Assembly: GCA_003576695.1 (NCBI GenBank)
Contig: QOZQ01000004.1
Location: 431,328 to 495,327 of the forward strand
Length of the DNA stretch: 64,000 nucleotides
Reading direction: 5' to 3'
DNA from: Taklimakanibacter lacteus
GTDB taxonomy: Bacteria > Pseudomonadota > Alphaproteobacteria > Rhizobiales > Aestuariivirgaceae
Below the pieces are notes generated by a model, which saw only the letters and a list, made by a program, of their open reading frames with translations, made no database searches and was not told the DNA's origin. Each line of letters starts with the position of its first letter. The first letter of the stretch is position 1. A program made the translations under genes and the position numbers. This document shows positions 1 to 8,331 of the stretch, in pieces.

Positions 1-291
1 GTGAATTTCACACGGGCGCTCGCCTGCGATCTCGCCCCGCATGACATCATGGTCAATGCCATAGCGCCGGGCTTCGTCGACACGCCGATGTCGTTGCGCC
101 GCGACGGCAAGCACGAATATGATGCCGACTGGTTCCGCGACATCTATGTGAAATATGGCCGTATCCCGATGCGCCGCTATGGCAAGCCGATCGACATGGC
201 GGGACCGGCCTATTTCCTTTGCTCGGATGATGCGCAATATGTGACCGGCCAGATCCTCAGCGTCGATGGCGGCGCGTCGGCGACTTTCTGA
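1..291 (+). CDS. Short-chain dehydrogenase/reductase, C-terminal part (5' end outside window)
   Basis: Only the last 96 residues are visible. They hold the end of a Rossmann-fold SDR: the substrate-loop segment NAIAPGFVDTPM, and a C-terminus with FLCSDDAQYVTG followed by DGG, the usual last beta strand of classical SDRs. The cofactor-binding glycine motif and the YxxxK catalytic pair would lie upstream of base 1, so the GTG at base 1 is almost certainly internal. The next SDR begins 19 bases after the stop, so the two look co-transcribed. NAD(P)-dependent oxidoreductase activity is expected from the family; the substrate cannot be read from this fragment. Confidence 0.85.
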   Translation: MNFTRALACDLAPHDIMVNAIAPGFVDTPMSLRRDGKHEYDADWFRDIYVKYGRIPMRRYGKPIDMAGPAYFLCSDDAQYVTGQILSVDGGASATF

Positions 292-310
292 GGAAGATCA
301 GGAGACAGCA

Positions 311-1090
311 GTGGATTTGGGAATCGAAGGACGAAACGCGATTGTCTGCGCGTCAAGCCGGGGGCTCGGCCGCGGTTGCGCCACCGAGCTCGCCCGAGCC
401 GGCTGCACGGTGGTCATCAACGGCCGCGACCAGACCACGCTCGAAGAGACGGCGCATCAGATCGCCACCGAGACCGGAGCGAAGATCATTCCCATCGTCG
501 CCGATGTGGCGGCAGCCGAGGGCCAGCGGAAATTGCTCGGCGCCGTGAGCCAGGTCGATATCCTGGTCAACAACAATGGTGGGCCGCCTTATCGCGATTT
601 CCGGGAGATCGACCGGGAGGCGCAGCTCAAGGGCCTCGTCAACAACATGGTGAGCCCGATCGAGCTCATCCAGGCCGTCGTCGACGGCATGGTGGCGCGC
701 CGCTTCGGGCGGATCGTCAACATCACATCGGGCTCGGTCAAGGCGCCGATCGCCGGCCTCGATCTGTCGAGCGGGGCCAGGCTCGGCCTCACCGGATTCC
801 TTGCCGGCGTGGCGCGCTCGGTTGCCCATGCCAATGTGACGATCAACTTCCTGCTGCCCGGCTCATTCGACACGCGCCGCCTCAATGATGGGCTTGCATC
901 CGCGGCGAAGAGCCGGGGTGTGGGCATCGACGTCATCCGGGCCGAGGAAGAAGCCGCGATACCGGCGAAACGTATCGGCCGGCCGGAGGAATTCGGCAAG
1001 GCCTGCGCCTTCCTGTGCTCGGCCCATGCCGGCTATATAACGGGTCAGAATCTCCTGATGGATGGCGGCGCCTATCCGGGCGTTCTGTGA
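311..1090 (+). CDS. SDR family oxidoreductase lacking the canonical YxxxK
   Basis: 259 residues. The start is a GTG preceded by an AGGAG-like ribosome site about 8 bases upstream; a longer in-frame ORF reaches back into the previous gene but has no such site. ASSRGLG (14-20) is the nucleotide-binding glycine motif, NNNGG near residue 90 is the second Rossmann signature, and TGQNL...DGG closes the domain. After the catalytic serine region (NITSGSVK) the expected YxxxK is replaced by a segment reading LSSGARLGL, so the tyrosine is absent and an arginine sits near the lysine position. This matches my recollection of a divergent FabG-like subgroup. Second gene of the SDR run; the next gene starts 14 bases downstream. 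Substrate unknown. Confidence 0.85.
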   Translation: MDLGIEGRNAIVCASSRGLGRGCATELARAGCTVVINGRDQTTLEETAHQIATETGAKIIPIVADVAAAEGQRKLLGAVSQVDILVNNNGGPPYRDFREIDREAQLKGLVNNMVSPIELIQAVVDGMVARRFGRIVNITSGSVKAPIAGLDLSSGARLGLTGFLAGVARSVAHANVTINFLLPGSFDTRRLNDGLASAAKSRGVGIDVIRAEEEAAIPAKRIGRPEEFGKACAFLCSAHAGYITGQNLLMDGGAYPGVL

Positions 1091-1104
1091 CGAAAGGACT
1101 GGCG

Positions 1105-1953
1105 ATGAGTATCGAAGCGGTGAAAGAAGGCAATGTCGCCATCATCACCGGCGGCGCCTCCGGCATCGGCCTCGCGGCGGCGCGGCGGTTCCTCGAACGG
1201 GGCCTCAAGGTCTGCATCGCCGACCGCGATGCGGGTCGGCTGATGCAGGCTGCCGGCGACCTCGCCCATGATGATTGCCTGATCGCGCCTTGCGATGTCG
1301 GCAGCGAAGACGAATTGCGCCAGGTGGAGCAGACGGTCAGGGAGCATTTCGGCCATATCGACGTGCTCATGAACAATGCCGGCATCCAGCCGGGCAGCCA
1401 GATCTTCGGCGACCAGAAGAACTGGGAGGGTGTCATCCGGGTCAATCTGTGGGGCGTCGTCAATGGCACGCGCGTCATCGGCCCCAATATGATGGCGCAA
1501 GGGACCGCTGGCCTCATCATCAATACCGGCTCCAAGCAGGGCATCACCACGCCGCCCGGCGATCCGGCCTATAATGTGGCCAAAGCCGGGGTGAAGGTGT
1601 TCACCGAGGCGCTGCAGCATGAGCTGCGCTCGCGCGCAGGCTGCAAGGTGAGTGCCCATCTCCTGATTCCGGGCTTCGTCTTCACCGGCCTCACCGCCAG
1701 GGGGCGAACCGAAAGGCCCGCCGGCGCCTGGACGCCCGAACAGACGGTCGATTTCATGCTCGAGCGCCTTGCCGAGGGTGACTTCTATATATTGTGCCCG
1801 GACAACGAGGTGCAGCGCGCCACCGATGAGAAGCGGATCGCCTGGGCGGCGGGCGACATCATCGAGAACCGGCCGCCTCTGTCGCGCTGGCATCCCGATT
1901 ACGGCGAGCGCTTTGCTGCGTTCCTGAAAGACGGAGAAGGGCGCCATGACTGA
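1105..1953 (+). CDS. SDR family NAD(P)-dependent oxidoreductase
   Basis: 282 residues. The ATG is chosen because GAAAGGA lies about 7 bases upstream and the TGGASGIG cofactor motif (15-22) then sits at its usual distance from the N-terminus. NNAG follows the central beta strand, and YNVAK (Tyr156, Lys160) is the catalytic pair, so this should be an active dehydrogenase. The C-terminus is longer than in the neighbouring SDRs (about 60 residues after the substrate loop, including a segment with LCPDNEVQ). The stop overlaps the start of the following cupin gene by 8 bases, which suggests translational coupling. Substrate not identifiable. Confidence 0.88.
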   Translation: MSIEAVKEGNVAIITGGASGIGLAAARRFLERGLKVCIADRDAGRLMQAAGDLAHDDCLIAPCDVGSEDELRQVEQTVREHFGHIDVLMNNAGIQPGSQIFGDQKNWEGVIRVNLWGVVNGTRVIGPNMMAQGTAGLIINTGSKQGITTPPGDPAYNVAKAGVKVFTEALQHELRSRAGCKVSAHLLIPGFVFTGLTARGRTERPAGAWTPEQTVDFMLERLAEGDFYILCPDNEVQRATDEKRIAWAAGDIIENRPPLSRWHPDYGERFAAFLKDGEGRHD

Positions 1954-2539
1954 GCGATCCAAGGTCCTGCAGGATTTTCTCGACAGCGTTCATGATGTGC
2001 TGAAGAGCGCCAAAGCCGGGCCCGAGGCGGGAAAATGCATCGCGCGGGTGTTCGACGCGCTGGAACGCCCATCATCGCCGGGCCGAAACCAGCCGACGCG
2101 CCTGCCCGCCTGCACGCATTTGCCGGTGGCGCTCGAGACGGCCCGTTCCGGTGGTCCATCGCTCGCACGGATCGCCACGAGCTTTGCCGCGCTCGAGCCG
2201 CAGCTCACCTGGACGCGCCGGCCGAAGGTCGATGGCAGCCAGAGCGACAACTTCGCCGACGGCCACGCCAATGCGATGATCATCGGCCCCAATGGTCTTG
2301 AACCGCGCGAGGATGTCTGGGTGGGGGTGAGCCTGCTTGCGCCCCATGTCCGTTATCCCGACCACGATCATTCGCCGGAGGAAGTCTATCTGGTGCTGTC
2401 CAAGGGCAGGTTCCAGCATGGCGACAGCGAATGGTTCGAGCCCGGCATCGGCGGCAGCTTCTACAACACGCCCAATATCAAGCATGCCATGGCGTCGGGC
2501 GACGAACCGCTTTTCGCGATCTGGTGCCTGGCATCTTAA
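1946..2539 (+). CDS. Cupin resembling DMSP lyases of the DddQ/DddL group
   Basis: 197 residues, close to DddQ length (about 190-200). The C-terminal cupin has Tyr137, His140, His142, Glu146, Tyr148 and His180 in the contexts YPDHDHSPEEVY and NTPNIKHAM. From memory, this spacing follows the metal ligands and catalytic tyrosine of DddQ, which cleaves dimethylsulfoniopropionate (DMSP) to dimethyl sulfide and acrylate. The N-terminal helical half (residues 1-100) is also typical of the family. Members in non-marine bacteria may have another primary substrate, and the surrounding SDRs would suit a sugar- or carboxylate-type metabolite. Cytoplasmic, no signal peptide. It overlaps the upstream SDR by 8 bases. 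Family assignment is fairly sure; DMSP activity is inference. Confidence 0.72.
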   Translation: MTERSKVLQDFLDSVHDVLKSAKAGPEAGKCIARVFDALERPSSPGRNQPTRLPACTHLPVALETARSGGPSLARIATSFAALEPQLTWTRRPKVDGSQSDNFADGHANAMIIGPNGLEPREDVWVGVSLLAPHVRYPDHDHSPEEVYLVLSKGRFQHGDSEWFEPGIGGSFYNTPNIKHAMASGDEPLFAIWCLAS

Positions 2540-2559
2540 CAACATACAGGGAGATGATC

Positions 2560-3321
2560 ATGGATCTCGGATTGAAGGGCCTGAATGCGCTGGTGACCGG
2601 CGGCTCGAAAGGCATTGGACGGCGTGCCGCCGACATCTTCGCCGATGAAGGCGCCAATGTCGCGATCTGCGCGCGCAACAAAGCCGAGGTGGATGAGGCT
2701 GTCGCCGCCTTCGGCAAGAAAGGCGTCAAGAGCTTCGGCCAGGCGGTCGATGTCGGCGACAAGGCCGCCCTCGAAGGCTGGATCGCGGCCGGCGCCAAGG
2801 CGCTGGGCGGCATCGACATCGTCGTCGCCAATGTCTCGGCCCTTGCTGTCGACAACAGCGAGGAGGCCTGGGAGAAGCAGTTCCAGATCGACATGCTGCA
2901 TACGGTGCGCGCGGTCAACGCGTCCTTGCCCTATCTCGAAAAGTCGAAGGCGCCGGCGATCGTCATCGTGTCCTCGGTCTCGGGGCGCGAGGTCGATTTC
3001 ACCGGACCGGCCTATGGCGCCTTCAAGGCGGCGCTCATTCATTATGCGCAGCGCATGGCCTTCGAGCTCGCGCCCAAGATGATCCGCGTCAATTCGGTCT
3101 CGCCGGGCAACACCTATTTCGCCGGCGGGGTGTGGGAGCATATCGAGAAGAACATTCCCGACCTGTTCGCCAAGGCGCTGGCGCTCAACCCGACGGGGCG
3201 GATGGCAACGCCGGAGGAGATCGGGCGCGGCATCGTATTTCTGGCGAGCCCGGCGTCCAGTTTCACAACTGGCACCAATCTGGTGATCGATGGCGCGCTG
3301 ACGAAGGGTGTGCAGTTTTAG
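2560..3321 (+). CDS. SDR family oxidoreductase
   Basis: 253 residues. The ATG is supported by AGGGAG 6 bases upstream; an ATG two codons earlier (MIMD) overlaps that site less well. TGGSKGIG near residues 11-18 binds the cofactor, VSSVSG carries the catalytic serine, and YGAFK (Tyr152, Lys156) is the active pair. The C-terminus TTGTNLVIDGALTKG matches classical SDRs. It lies 20 bases after the cupin and is the last gene of the SDR-cupin run; downstream is a repeat-rich spacer that may end the transcript. Substrate unknown. Confidence 0.88.
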   Translation: MDLGLKGLNALVTGGSKGIGRRAADIFADEGANVAICARNKAEVDEAVAAFGKKGVKSFGQAVDVGDKAALEGWIAAGAKALGGIDIVVANVSALAVDNSEEAWEKQFQIDMLHTVRAVNASLPYLEKSKAPAIVIVSSVSGREVDFTGPAYGAFKAALIHYAQRMAFELAPKMIRVNSVSPGNTYFAGGVWEHIEKNIPDLFAKALALNPTGRMATPEEIGRGIVFLASPASSFTTGTNLVIDGALTKGVQF

Positions 3322-3327
3322 CCACGC

Positions 3328-3427
3328 CGTCGCCCCGGCGGAAGCCGGGGCCCATTAAATTCGTTGAATACGAGCACCGCCGCCCAGATTGCACTTATTC
3401 AAGGGGTCCCGGCTTTCGCCGGGATCA
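3328..3427. repeat. Dispersed paired-hairpin element, copy 1
   Basis: Left arm and right arm are inverted copies of one another, and each is itself a hairpin; the right arm reads CCCGGCTTTCGCCGGG. About 50 bases of spacer containing CCGCCGCCCAG and CTTATTCA separate the arms. The same spacer is recognisable in the copies near 33.3 kb (same orientation) and 63.5/63.8 kb (opposite orientation). The left arm here is more diverged (CCCCGGCGGAAGCCGGGG). The organisation resembles REP/BIME elements. Confidence 0.8.
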
Positions 3428-3457
3428 TATGCACACAATTCGCGGGCGAGCCTTTCA

Positions 3458-3609
3458 CCCTCGCCCCGCTTCAGCGGGGAGAGGGTAGGGGCCCGCCGCG
3501 CTGCGGCGGGAAGGGTGAGGGGCCTGCGCGCAACTTTCATACAGGCCCCTCACCCTCCCATTGCTTCCGCAATGGGCCCCTCCCTCTCCCCGCTGAAGCG
3601 GGGCGAGGG
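3458..3609. repeat. Nested long inverted repeat, ~150 bp
   Basis: Outer arms at about 3458-3493 and 3574-3609 are near-perfect inverted copies built round CCCCGCTTCAGCGGGG and its reverse complement. An inner pair (AGGGTGAGGGGCCTG near 3512 and CAGGCCCCTCACCCT near 3542) extends the stem towards the centre, and CCCGCCGCGCTGCGGCGGG adds a hairpin inside the left half. The whole could form a very stable cruciform or RNA structure between the SDR run and kdp. Confidence 0.8.
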
Positions 3610-3648
3610 CAAGGCCGCAATCCCCTCTACGATATGTGAATCCGATAG

Positions 3649-3669
3649 CGGCTTTCGCCGGGATGACGA
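3649..3669. repeat. Solo right arm of the paired-hairpin element
   Basis: GGCTTTCGCCGGGATGACG is identical to the right arm of the dispersed element, without a left partner nearby. It lies about 100 bases upstream of the first kdp micro-ORF. The remaining spacer up to the kdp ribosome site shows no other gene. Confidence 0.7.
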
Positions 3670-3776
3670 TGTGATTGAAGCGGTGTCTTTATGCGAAACT
3701 TATGCGGCTCTGCCCAATCCCGCATTGAATCTTGATGTCCAAAGCGCGACTTGAGCCCCGTAACGGAGGGCACATC

Positions 3777-3860
3777 ATGCTGGATATCGTTTATTTGGGC
3801 CTGGGCGCGCTGATCTTCGCCCTTCTGGCGGTCTATGTCCGCCTGTGCGACCGGATCTAG
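3777..3860 (+). CDS. 27-residue membrane peptide leading the kdp operon
   Basis: Very short ORF: Met-Leu-Asp-Ile, a single hydrophobic helix (roughly residues 4-21), then a basic/acidic tail ending CDRI. GGAGGG lies 6 bases before the ATG, one of the best ribosome sites in the operon, and the stop is 8 bases before the kdpF start. Similar hydrophobic peptides ending in (A)CDR(L/I) sit just before kdpF in other bacteria, to my recollection, without an assigned function. Single-pass inner-membrane peptide; possibly a KdpFABC accessory or a leader peptide. Confidence 0.72.
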   Translation: MLDIVYLGLGALIFALLAVYVRLCDRI

Positions 3861-3868
3861 GTGCCGCC

Positions 3869-3958
3869 ATGACATCGGAAGCCTTTATCGGCCTGATCGT
3901 GGCGGCGGGCCTCGCGGCCTATCTCGTCTACGCCCTCGTCCATCCCGAAAAATTCTAG
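3869..3958 (+). CDS. kdpF: KdpF, small subunit of the K+-transporting ATPase
   Basis: 29 residues, the usual KdpF length. One transmembrane helix ([17 protein letters not shown]) is followed by HPEKF, close to the R/HPE(R/K)F ending typical of KdpF. In E. coli this subunit stabilises the KdpFABC complex in the inner membrane. It lies between the 27-residue peptide and kdpA, with kdpA starting 20 bases later. Confidence 0.9.
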   Translation: MTSEAFIGLIVAAGLAAYLVYALVHPEKF

Positions 3959-3978
3959 TCAACACATCAGGTGATGCC

Positions 3979-5667
3979 ATGACCTTCGCCGGCTGGCTGC
4001 AGATCATTCTCGTTTTCGCCATCGTCATTGCCGCGGCCTGGCCGCTCGGCATCGCCATGGCCAAGCTGTTCACAAGAGCCGAGCCCACAGGCCTCGAACG
4101 CGGCCTCTATCGCCTCGCCGGCGTCGATGCCGGCAAGGAGCAGAGCTGGGCTACCTATACCTTCGCCATGCTGGCGATCAACTTTGCCGGCTTTGTCGTG
4201 CTCTATCTCCTGCAGCGCCTGCAATTCCACCTGCCGCTCGATCCGCAGGGCTTTTCCGGCGTCAGCGAGCCTCTCGCCTTCAACACCGCCATGAGCTTCG
4301 TCACCAACACCAACTGGCAGTCCTATGGCGGCGAGACGACGATGAGCCATTTCGTCCAGATGGCTGGGCTCACGGTGCAGAATTTCCTCTCCGCCGCCAC
4401 CGGCATCGCGCTCGCGGTAGCGGTCACCCGCGCCTTTGCGCGCTCCGAAGCCAAAACGCTCGGCAATTTCTGGGTCGATCTCACCCGCGCCACCGTCTAT
4501 GTGCTGCTGCCCCTGGCGATCGTGGTGGGACTGGCCTTCATGGCCCTCGGCATGCCGCAGACGCTGCAGGGCTCGGTCGAGGCGACGACCCTCGAAGGCG
4601 CCAGGCAGGTCATCGCGCTGGGGCCGGTCGCCAGCCAGGAGGCCATCAAGCAGCTCGGCACCAATGGCGGCGGCTTCTTCAACGCCAATTCGTCCCATCC
4701 CTTCGAAGGTCCGAGCGCCTGGTCCGACTATCTCTCGATCATCGCCATGCTGGTGGTCTCGTCGGCCTTGCCGGTCATGTTCGGCCGCATGGTGGGCGAT
4801 ATCCGCCAGGGCAGGGCGCTGCTCATCGCCATGCTGGTCATGCTGATCGCGGCGGTCGGCGCCATCTATTGGGCGGAAGCCAATGGCAATCCGCTGCTCA
4901 GCCAATATGGCTTCGCATCCGCGGCCAATTTCGAAGGCAAGGAAGTGCGCTTCGGGCTCGCCATGTCGGCGCTCTTCGCGGCGGTCACGACCGGGCTGTC
5001 CTGCGGCGCCGTCAATACGATGCATGCCTCGCTCACCCCGCTGGGCGGCCTCGTGCCGATGTTCCTGATCCAGCTCGGCGAGATCCTGCCGGGCGGCGTC
5101 GGATCCGGCCTCTATGGCATCATCGTCATGGCGCTGATCAGCGTGTTCGTCGCCGGCCTCATGGTCGGCCGCACCCCCGATTATCTCGGCAAGAAGATCG
5201 AATCGAAGGAAATGAAGCTCGCCATCCTGGCGATACTGATCCTGCCGCTCGTCATCCTGGGCTTCACCGCGATCTCGGCGATGCTGCCCCTGGCGCTGTC
5301 GAGCCTCGCCAATGCCGGCCCGCATGGCCTGTCGGAGATCCTCTATGCCTTCTCGTCGGCCGCCGGCAATAACGGCTCGGCCTTCGCCGGCCTCAATGCC
5401 AATACACCGTGGTTCAACACGACGCTCGGCATCGCTATGGCGCTCGGCCGCTTCGCCTATATCGTGCCGGTCATGGCGATCGCGGGCTCGCTCGCGGCCA
5501 AGAAGAAGATTCCGCAGACCCAAGGCAGCTTCCCCACCCATGGGGCGCTGTTCATCGCGCTGCTCATCGGCGTGATCCTGATCCTGGGCGGCCTGCAATA
5601 TTTCCCCGCTCTCGCCCTCGGGCCCATCGTCGAGCATTTCGCCATGCTCGCGGGCAAGAGCTTCTAA
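3979..5667 (+). CDS. kdpA: KdpA, potassium-binding channel-like subunit
   Basis: 562 residues, normal length. The ATG is chosen because AGGTGA precedes it and the protein then begins MTFAGWLQ with the first transmembrane helix, as in other KdpA proteins; a longer ORF upstream overlaps kdpF. Four selectivity-filter-type segments are visible: [32 protein letters not shown] and NNGSAFAG. This polytopic inner-membrane subunit binds and conducts K+ inside KdpFABC, the high-affinity potassium pump made under K+ limitation. kdpB follows after 13 bases. Confidence 0.97.
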   Translation: MTFAGWLQIILVFAIVIAAAWPLGIAMAKLFTRAEPTGLERGLYRLAGVDAGKEQSWATYTFAMLAINFAGFVVLYLLQRLQFHLPLDPQGFSGVSEPLAFNTAMSFVTNTNWQSYGGETTMSHFVQMAGLTVQNFLSAATGIALAVAVTRAFARSEAKTLGNFWVDLTRATVYVLLPLAIVVGLAFMALGMPQTLQGSVEATTLEGARQVIALGPVASQEAIKQLGTNGGGFFNANSSHPFEGPSAWSDYLSIIAMLVVSSALPVMFGRMVGDIRQGRALLIAMLVMLIAAVGAIYWAEANGNPLLSQYGFASAANFEGKEVRFGLAMSALFAAVTTGLSCGAVNTMHASLTPLGGLVPMFLIQLGEILPGGVGSGLYGIIVMALISVFVAGLMVGRTPDYLGKKIESKEMKLAILAILILPLVILGFTAISAMLPLALSSLANAGPHGLSEILYAFSSAAGNNGSAFAGLNANTPWFNTTLGIAMALGRFAYIVPVMAIAGSLAAKKKIPQTQGSFPTHGALFIALLIGVILILGGLQYFPALALGPIVEHFAMLAGKSF

Positions 5668-5680
5668 CCGGAGTCTCTCC

Positions 5681-7735
5681 ATGTCCACCAAACATGCAAA
5701 CCCTTCGCTCTTCGATCGCAAGATCGCGCTGGAAGCAGCCAAGCAGGCGTTTGTGAAATTCTCGCCCCGGGTGCTCGCCCGCAATCCGGTGATCTTCGTG
5801 ACCGCCGTCGTGGCGGCGCTGGTGACCGCGATGTGGCTGCGCGACCTCTTCATTGGCAACGGTGTCGCCCTGTTCTCAGGGCAGATCGCCGCCTGGCTGT
5901 GGTTCACCGTGCTGTTCGCGAATTTCGCCGAAGCGGTGGCCGAGGGCAGGGGCAAGGCGCAGGCCGATGCCTTGCGGCGCACCCGCACCGACACGATCGC
6001 GCGAAGGCTGCTGCAGCCCGATCAACGCAACGACCTGTTCGAGAAAGTCCCGGCGCCCGACCTGCGCGAAGGCGACATCGTGATGGTGTCGGCAAACGAG
6101 GTCATTCCCGCCGATGGCGAGATCATCGAAGGCATCGCCTCGGTGAATGAATCGGCGATCACCGGCGAATCGGCGCCCGTCATCCGTGAATCGGGCGGCG
6201 ACCGCTCGGCCGTCACCGGCGGCACGACGGTTCTCTCCGACTGGATCAAGGTCAAGATCACGGCGGCACCCGGCCACAGCTTCCTCGACCGCATGATCGC
6301 GCTGGTCGAAGGCGCCGAGCGCCAGAAGACGCCGAACGAGCTGGCGCTTTCCATCCTGCTGGCCGGCATGACGCTCATCTTCCTGTTCGTGGTCGTGTCG
6401 CTGTGGGGCATCGCCGGCTATTCGGCGACGGTGCTCTCGGTCACCGTGCTGGCGGCCCTTCTCGTCACCCTCATTCCGACGACGATCGGCGGCCTGCTCT
6501 CGGCCATCGGCATCGCCGGCATGGACCGTCTCATCCGCTTCAACGTGATCGCGACCTCGGGCCGCGCCGTGGAAGCGGCGGGCGATGTCGACACGCTGCT
6601 CCTCGACAAGACCGGCACGATCACCTTCGGCAACCGCCTGGCCACCGACTTTCTGCCCGTGCCGGGGGTGAGCGAGCAAGCACTCGCCGAGACGGCGATG
6701 CTTGCTTCGCTTGCCGATGAGACGCCGGAAGGCCGCTCGATCCTGGCCCTTGCCAAGGGGAACTACCGCATCGCCGAGCCTCAGCTCGGGAATACCAAGG
6801 CCGTGACGGTTCCGTTCTCGGCGGTGACGCGCATATCGGGCGTCGATCTGGGCGAGCGCATCATCCGCAAGGGCGCCGTCGATGCCGTCCTCAAGCATGT
6901 GAAGCTTGGCCCCAATTCAGGCCCCCCCGCCTTCAACGAGGCGGTGGACCGCATCTCGCGCACCGGCGGCACGCCGCTCGCGGTGGCCGAGAACGGCAAG
7001 CTCATCGGCGTCATCCATCTCAAGGACGTGGTCAAGTCCGGCATCAAGGAGCGCTTCAACGCGCTGCGCAACATGGGCATCAAGACGGTGATGGTCACCG
7101 GCGACAACCCGGTCACCGCGGCGGCGATCGCGTCGGAAGCCGGCGTCGACGACTTCATCGCCGAGGCAACGCCCGAGGACAAGCTGGCCTATATCCGCGC
7201 CGAGCAGGCCAAGGGCCGCCTCATCGCCATGTGCGGCGACGGTACCAATGATGCGCCGGCGCTGGCGCAGGCCGATGTCGGCGTGGCCATGCAATCCGGC
7301 ACCCAGGCGGCGCGCGAGGCCGGCAATATGGTCGATCTCGACTCCAATCCCACCAAGCTCATCGAGATCGTGGAGATCGGCAAGCAGCTGCTGATGACGC
7401 GCGGCTCCCTCACCACCTTCTCGATCGCCAATGACGTGGCGAAGTATTTCGCCATCATCCCGGCGCTCTTCCTGGTGACCTATCCCGAGCTCGGCGCCCT
7501 CAATGTCATGGGCCTCGCCTCGCCCGAAAGCGCCATCCTGTCGGCGGTGATCTTCAATGCGCTCATCATCGTCGCGCTCATTCCGCTGGCGCTCAAGGGC
7601 GTGGCCTATCGCGCGGTCGCGGCCAGCGAATTGCTGCGCCGGAACCTGCTCATCTATGGGCTTGGCGGGATGATCGTGCCGTTCATCGGCATCAAGGTCA
7701 TCGATATCCTCGTCTCGGCCCTGCATCTCGCCTGA
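5681..7735 (+). CDS. kdpB: KdpB, P-type ATPase catalytic subunit
   Basis: 684 residues, as expected. DKTGT with Asp309 is the phosphorylation site; TGES is the dephosphorylation loop of the A domain (about residues 163-166); KGA and MVTGDN are nucleotide-binding and P-domain motifs; [10 protein letters not shown] closes the P domain. Transmembrane helices lie near residues 37-80, 225-275 and at the C-terminus. It hydrolyses ATP to drive K+ uptake through KdpA. A short Shine-Dalgarno (CGGAG) precedes the ATG. kdpC begins 11 bases after the stop. Confidence 0.98.
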   Translation: MSTKHANPSLFDRKIALEAAKQAFVKFSPRVLARNPVIFVTAVVAALVTAMWLRDLFIGNGVALFSGQIAAWLWFTVLFANFAEAVAEGRGKAQADALRRTRTDTIARRLLQPDQRNDLFEKVPAPDLREGDIVMVSANEVIPADGEIIEGIASVNESAITGESAPVIRESGGDRSAVTGGTTVLSDWIKVKITAAPGHSFLDRMIALVEGAERQKTPNELALSILLAGMTLIFLFVVVSLWGIAGYSATVLSVTVLAALLVTLIPTTIGGLLSAIGIAGMDRLIRFNVIATSGRAVEAAGDVDTLLLDKTGTITFGNRLATDFLPVPGVSEQALAETAMLASLADETPEGRSILALAKGNYRIAEPQLGNTKAVTVPFSAVTRISGVDLGERIIRKGAVDAVLKHVKLGPNSGPPAFNEAVDRISRTGGTPLAVAENGKLIGVIHLKDVVKSGIKERFNALRNMGIKTVMVTGDNPVTAAAIASEAGVDDFIAEATPEDKLAYIRAEQAKGRLIAMCGDGTNDAPALAQADVGVAMQSGTQAAREAGNMVDLDSNPTKLIEIVEIGKQLLMTRGSLTTFSIANDVAKYFAIIPALFLVTYPELGALNVMGLASPESAILSAVIFNALIIVALIPLALKGVAYRAVAASELLRRNLLIYGLGGMIVPFIGIKVIDILVSALHLA

Positions 7736-7746
7736 AGGAGGCATTC

Positions 7747-8316
7747 ATGCTTTCGCAACTTCGCCCCAGCCTCATCCTCTTCGCGTTCTTCATGCTCCTG
7801 ACCGGCATCGCCTATCCGCTGGCGATGACCGGCGTCGCGCAGGCGCTGTTTCCGGGAAAGGCCAATGGCAGCCTGGTGACCGACAACGGCACGGTGCGGG
7901 GCTCCGAGCTGATCGGGCAAAGCTTCATGTCCGACAGATATTTCTGGCCGCGGATCTCCGCCGCCGGCAATGGCTATGATGCGGCTGCGTCCTCGGGCGC
8001 CAATCTCGGCTCGACGTCGAAGAAGCTGCTCGACCGGATCGCCGCCGATGCGGAAAGGGTGAAGGCGGCCAATGGCGCCAGCACCTTGCCGCCCGACGCG
8101 GTGACCGCCTCGGCGAGCGGCCTCGATCCCGATATCTCTCCCGACTATGCGCTGCTGCAGGTCGCGCGCGTGGCCAAGGCGCGCAATCTGGCGGAGGACC
8201 AGGTTAGGACATTGGTGGAAAATCAGGTAAGGAATCCGCTGCTTGGCATCTTCGGCGAGCCGCGCGTCAATGTCCTGGCTCTCAACCGGGCGCTTGACGC
8301 GATGACGCCGGGATAA
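7747..8316 (+). CDS. kdpC: KdpC, K+-transporting ATPase C subunit
   Basis: 189 residues. One N-terminal transmembrane helix (about 8-30, with LTGIAYPLAMTG) is followed by an exported domain containing GSELIGQ, FWPRISA and the typical ending with NVLALNRALD. KdpC assists ATP binding by KdpB. AAGGAGG lies 6 bases before the ATG. kdpD starts 15 bases after the stop, so the kinase is in the same transcript. Confidence 0.97.
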   Translation: MLSQLRPSLILFAFFMLLTGIAYPLAMTGVAQALFPGKANGSLVTDNGTVRGSELIGQSFMSDRYFWPRISAAGNGYDAAASSGANLGSTSKKLLDRIAADAERVKAANGASTLPPDAVTASASGLDPDISPDYALLQVARVAKARNLAEDQVRTLVENQVRNPLLGIFGEPRVNVLALNRALDAMTPG

Positions 8317-8331
8317 GTCATATGACCGAGA

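Noticed and set aside
3967..5994. 675-codon open frame on the minus strand, opposite kdpA and the start of kdpB
   Set aside because: It lies antisense to clear Kdp genes, is rich in Arg, Asp, Gly and His as expected for the complement of high-GC coding DNA, and shows no domain.
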